From Actinomycetes bacterium (lineage in GTDB: Bacteria; Actinomycetota; Actinomycetes; Streptosporangiales; Streptosporangiaceae), in assembly GCA_023425615.1 (NCBI GenBank), contig JAFACJ010000358.1, positions 1 to 5,287 of the forward strand: 5,287 nucleotides of DNA, in the 5' to 3' direction. The position numbers were made by a program, and so were the translations under genes. Each line of letters opens with the position of its first letter. The stretch's first letter is position 1. Below, in pieces: positions 4,069-5,287 of the stretch. The notes beneath the pieces are model-generated. The model saw nothing but the letters and a program-made list of their open reading frames with translations. It was not told where the DNA came from and ran no database searches.

Positions 4069-5274
4069 ATGCGCGAAGCGGTCGTCACCGGCCTGGGCGC
4101 GACCACCCCCCTGGGCGGCGACCTGCCCAGCACCTGGGAGGCGCTGCTCGCGGGAGACTCCGGGGTCATCCTCATCGAGGACGAGTGGGCGCAGGACCTG
4201 CCCTCCCGGATCGCCGGACGCCTCAAGGTCGAGCCCACCGAGGTGCTCAGCCGGGTCGAGGCGCGCCGCCTCGACCGGGTCGAGCAGATGGCGATCGTGG
4301 CCGCGCGCGAGGCGTGGGCGTCCGCGGGCGCGCCCGAAGTCGACCCGCTGCGGCTGGCCGTCGTCATCGGCACCGGCGTCGGCGGTGCGACGACCCTGCT
4401 CGGCCAGTACGAGCTCATCACCCAGGGCGGGCCGCGGAAGGTCTCCCCCAACACCATCCCGATGCTCATGCCCAACGGGCCGTCCGCCTACGTGAGCATG
4501 GAACTCGGCGCCAAGGGCGGCGCCCGCACCCCGGTCAGCGCCTGCGCCGCCGGAGCCGAGGCCATCGCGTTCGCCGCCGACCTCATCCGGCTCGGCCGCG
4601 CCGACGTCGTCGTCGCCGGCGGCGCCGAGGCCTGCCTGCACCGGCTCACCATGGCCGCGTTCGCGCAGATGCGCGCCCTGTCCACCCGCAACGACTCGCC
4701 CGAGACCGCCTCCCGGCCCTTCGACGTCACCCGCGACGGGTTCGTCATGGGCGAGGGCGCGGCGGTCGTGGTGCTGGAGAGCGCCGAGTTCGCCGCCGCC
4801 CGCGGCGCGACCGTCCACGGCCGTATCGCCGGGTCGGGCATCACCTCCAGCGCCGACCACATCACCGCCTCCGACCCCGAGGGGCAGGCCAGGGCGATCC
4901 AGGCGGCGCTGGCGGACGCCGACCTGTCGCCGCTGGACATCGACCACGTGCACGCGCACGCCACCTCCACGCCGCAGGGCGACGTCGCCGAGGCCGAGGC
5001 CATCGCCAGTGCCCTGGGCTCCCACCCGCTCGTCACCGCCACCAAGTCGATGACCGGCCACCTCATCGGCGCCAGCGGCGCGCTCGGCGCGGTCAGCGCC
5101 CTGCTGTCGGTGCGCGACGGCGTCGTCCCCGGCATCCTCAACCTCCAGGAGGTCGACCCGGCGATCAAGGTCGAGGTCGCCAAGGGCGCGGCCCGCAGGC
5201 TGCCGGTGCGCGCGGCCGTCGCCAACAGCTTCGGCTTCGGAGGCCACAACATCTCCCTGGTCCTCACTCCCTGA
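4069..5274 (+). CDS. fabF: Beta-ketoacyl-ACP synthase II (KAS II)
   Basis: This complete 401-residue condensing enzyme elongates acyl-ACP with malonyl-ACP in type II fatty-acid synthesis, in the cytoplasm. The thiolase-fold signature is intact: nucleophile Cys159 in PVSACAAGAEA (155-165), His297 in HAHATSTPQGD (295-305), Lys326 and His331 in ATKSMTGHLIGASG (324-337), and the Gly-rich gate SFGFGGHN (387-394) with Phe390. Length is close to E. coli FabF (413) and mycobacterial KasA. His393 in FGFGGHN is the actinobacterial form; enterobacterial enzymes have Thr there. The N-terminal VVTGLGATTPLG (5-16) is also typical. An ATG start with GGGAG 7 bases upstream is clear. The gene is divergent from crcB1, so no acpP or fabH lies directly upstream; whether other fab genes follow cannot be seen. 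A type II polyketide ketosynthase is less likely, since no chain-length-factor partner precedes it and the match to FabF is end to end. Confidence 0.93.
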   Translation: MREAVVTGLGATTPLGGDLPSTWEALLAGDSGVILIEDEWAQDLPSRIAGRLKVEPTEVLSRVEARRLDRVEQMAIVAAREAWASAGAPEVDPLRLAVVIGTGVGGATTLLGQYELITQGGPRKVSPNTIPMLMPNGPSAYVSMELGAKGGARTPVSACAAGAEAIAFAADLIRLGRADVVVAGGAEACLHRLTMAAFAQMRALSTRNDSPETASRPFDVTRDGFVMGEGAAVVVLESAEFAAARGATVHGRIAGSGITSSADHITASDPEGQARAIQAALADADLSPLDIDHVHAHATSTPQGDVAEAEAIASALGSHPLVTATKSMTGHLIGASGALGAVSALLSVRDGVVPGILNLQEVDPAIKVEVAKGAARRLPVRAAVANSFGFGGHNISLVLTP

Positions 5275-5281
5275 CCAGGGA
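5254..5281 (+). terminator. 9-bp stem-loop spanning the fabF stop codon
   Basis: TCCCTGGTC (5254-5262) is perfectly complementary to GACCAGGGA (5273-5281), with a 10-base loop holding the last codons; the TGA stop (5272-5274) lies at the base of the right arm. No T-run is visible before the window ends. It could act as a terminator, attenuator or mRNA-end stabiliser. Confidence 0.4.
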
Positions 5282-5287
5282 CGGGGC

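Noticed and set aside
4051..5247. 398-codon minus-strand frame opposite fabF
   Set aside because: It is Gly/Ala/Arg/Asp-rich with no recognisable motif, while the plus strand has all catalytic residues of FabF in order.
1..5287. Mobile element, prophage, toxin-antitoxin, defence or CRISPR content
   Set aside because: No transposase, integrase, terminal inverted repeats, target duplication, tRNA, repeat-spacer array or defence-like domain was seen on either strand. All seven genes have ordinary high-GC codon use.

Overview
The window looks like chromosomal DNA of a high-GC actinobacterium, probably a Streptosporangiales or Streptomycetales relative (inference). The GC content is very high, third codon positions are mostly G or C, two of the seven genes start with TTG and two with GTG, one gene appears to be leaderless, and the FabF protein carries the FGFGGHN C-terminal signature usual in actinobacterial condensing enzymes. 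There are seven protein genes, no RNA genes, no insertion sequence, no CRISPR array and no intergenic gap over 300 bases.

Left block (1-1652): a secreted protein of unknown function is read leftwards off the window edge. It has a signal peptide, a two-cysteine domain, and a Pro/Gln/Asp tail built from 15-bp tandem repeats. A comparatively AT-rich gap of 169 bases separates it from a rightward gene for a DMT/EamA-type multi-span membrane transporter with a TTG start.

Middle block (1709-3830): the transporter converges on a leftward row of four genes, and a strong hairpin lies in the 93-base gap between them. In their own reading order the four genes are crcB1, crcB2 (their stop and start overlap as GTGA), a TetR-type regulator and a PpiB-type cyclophilin. 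The two crcB products should form one heterodimeric fluoride-export channel. Their charge patterns predict opposite membrane orientations, and their pore phenylalanines are swapped for tyrosine in complementary positions. crcB1 has a -10-like hexamer 8 bases before its ATG and no Shine-Dalgarno sequence, as expected for a leaderless transcript. tetR has its own promoter-like sequence just after crcB2, and the -35 element coincides with a perfect actinobacterial DnaA-box sequence.

Right block (3831-5287): a 238-base divergent control region separates crcB1 from fabF. It contains a perfect TAGGT-T-ACCTA inverted repeat and a GGACCGGTCC palindrome. fabF encodes a complete beta-ketoacyl-ACP synthase II with Cys-His-His catalytic residues and a 9-bp stem-loop over its stop codon.

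Taken together these are mostly housekeeping and stress functions: envelope, transport, fluoride resistance, protein folding and fatty-acid elongation. I see no sign of a novel multi-gene system. The points most worth a second look are the asymmetric fluoride-channel pair, the DnaA-box promoter and the leaderless crcB1 start.
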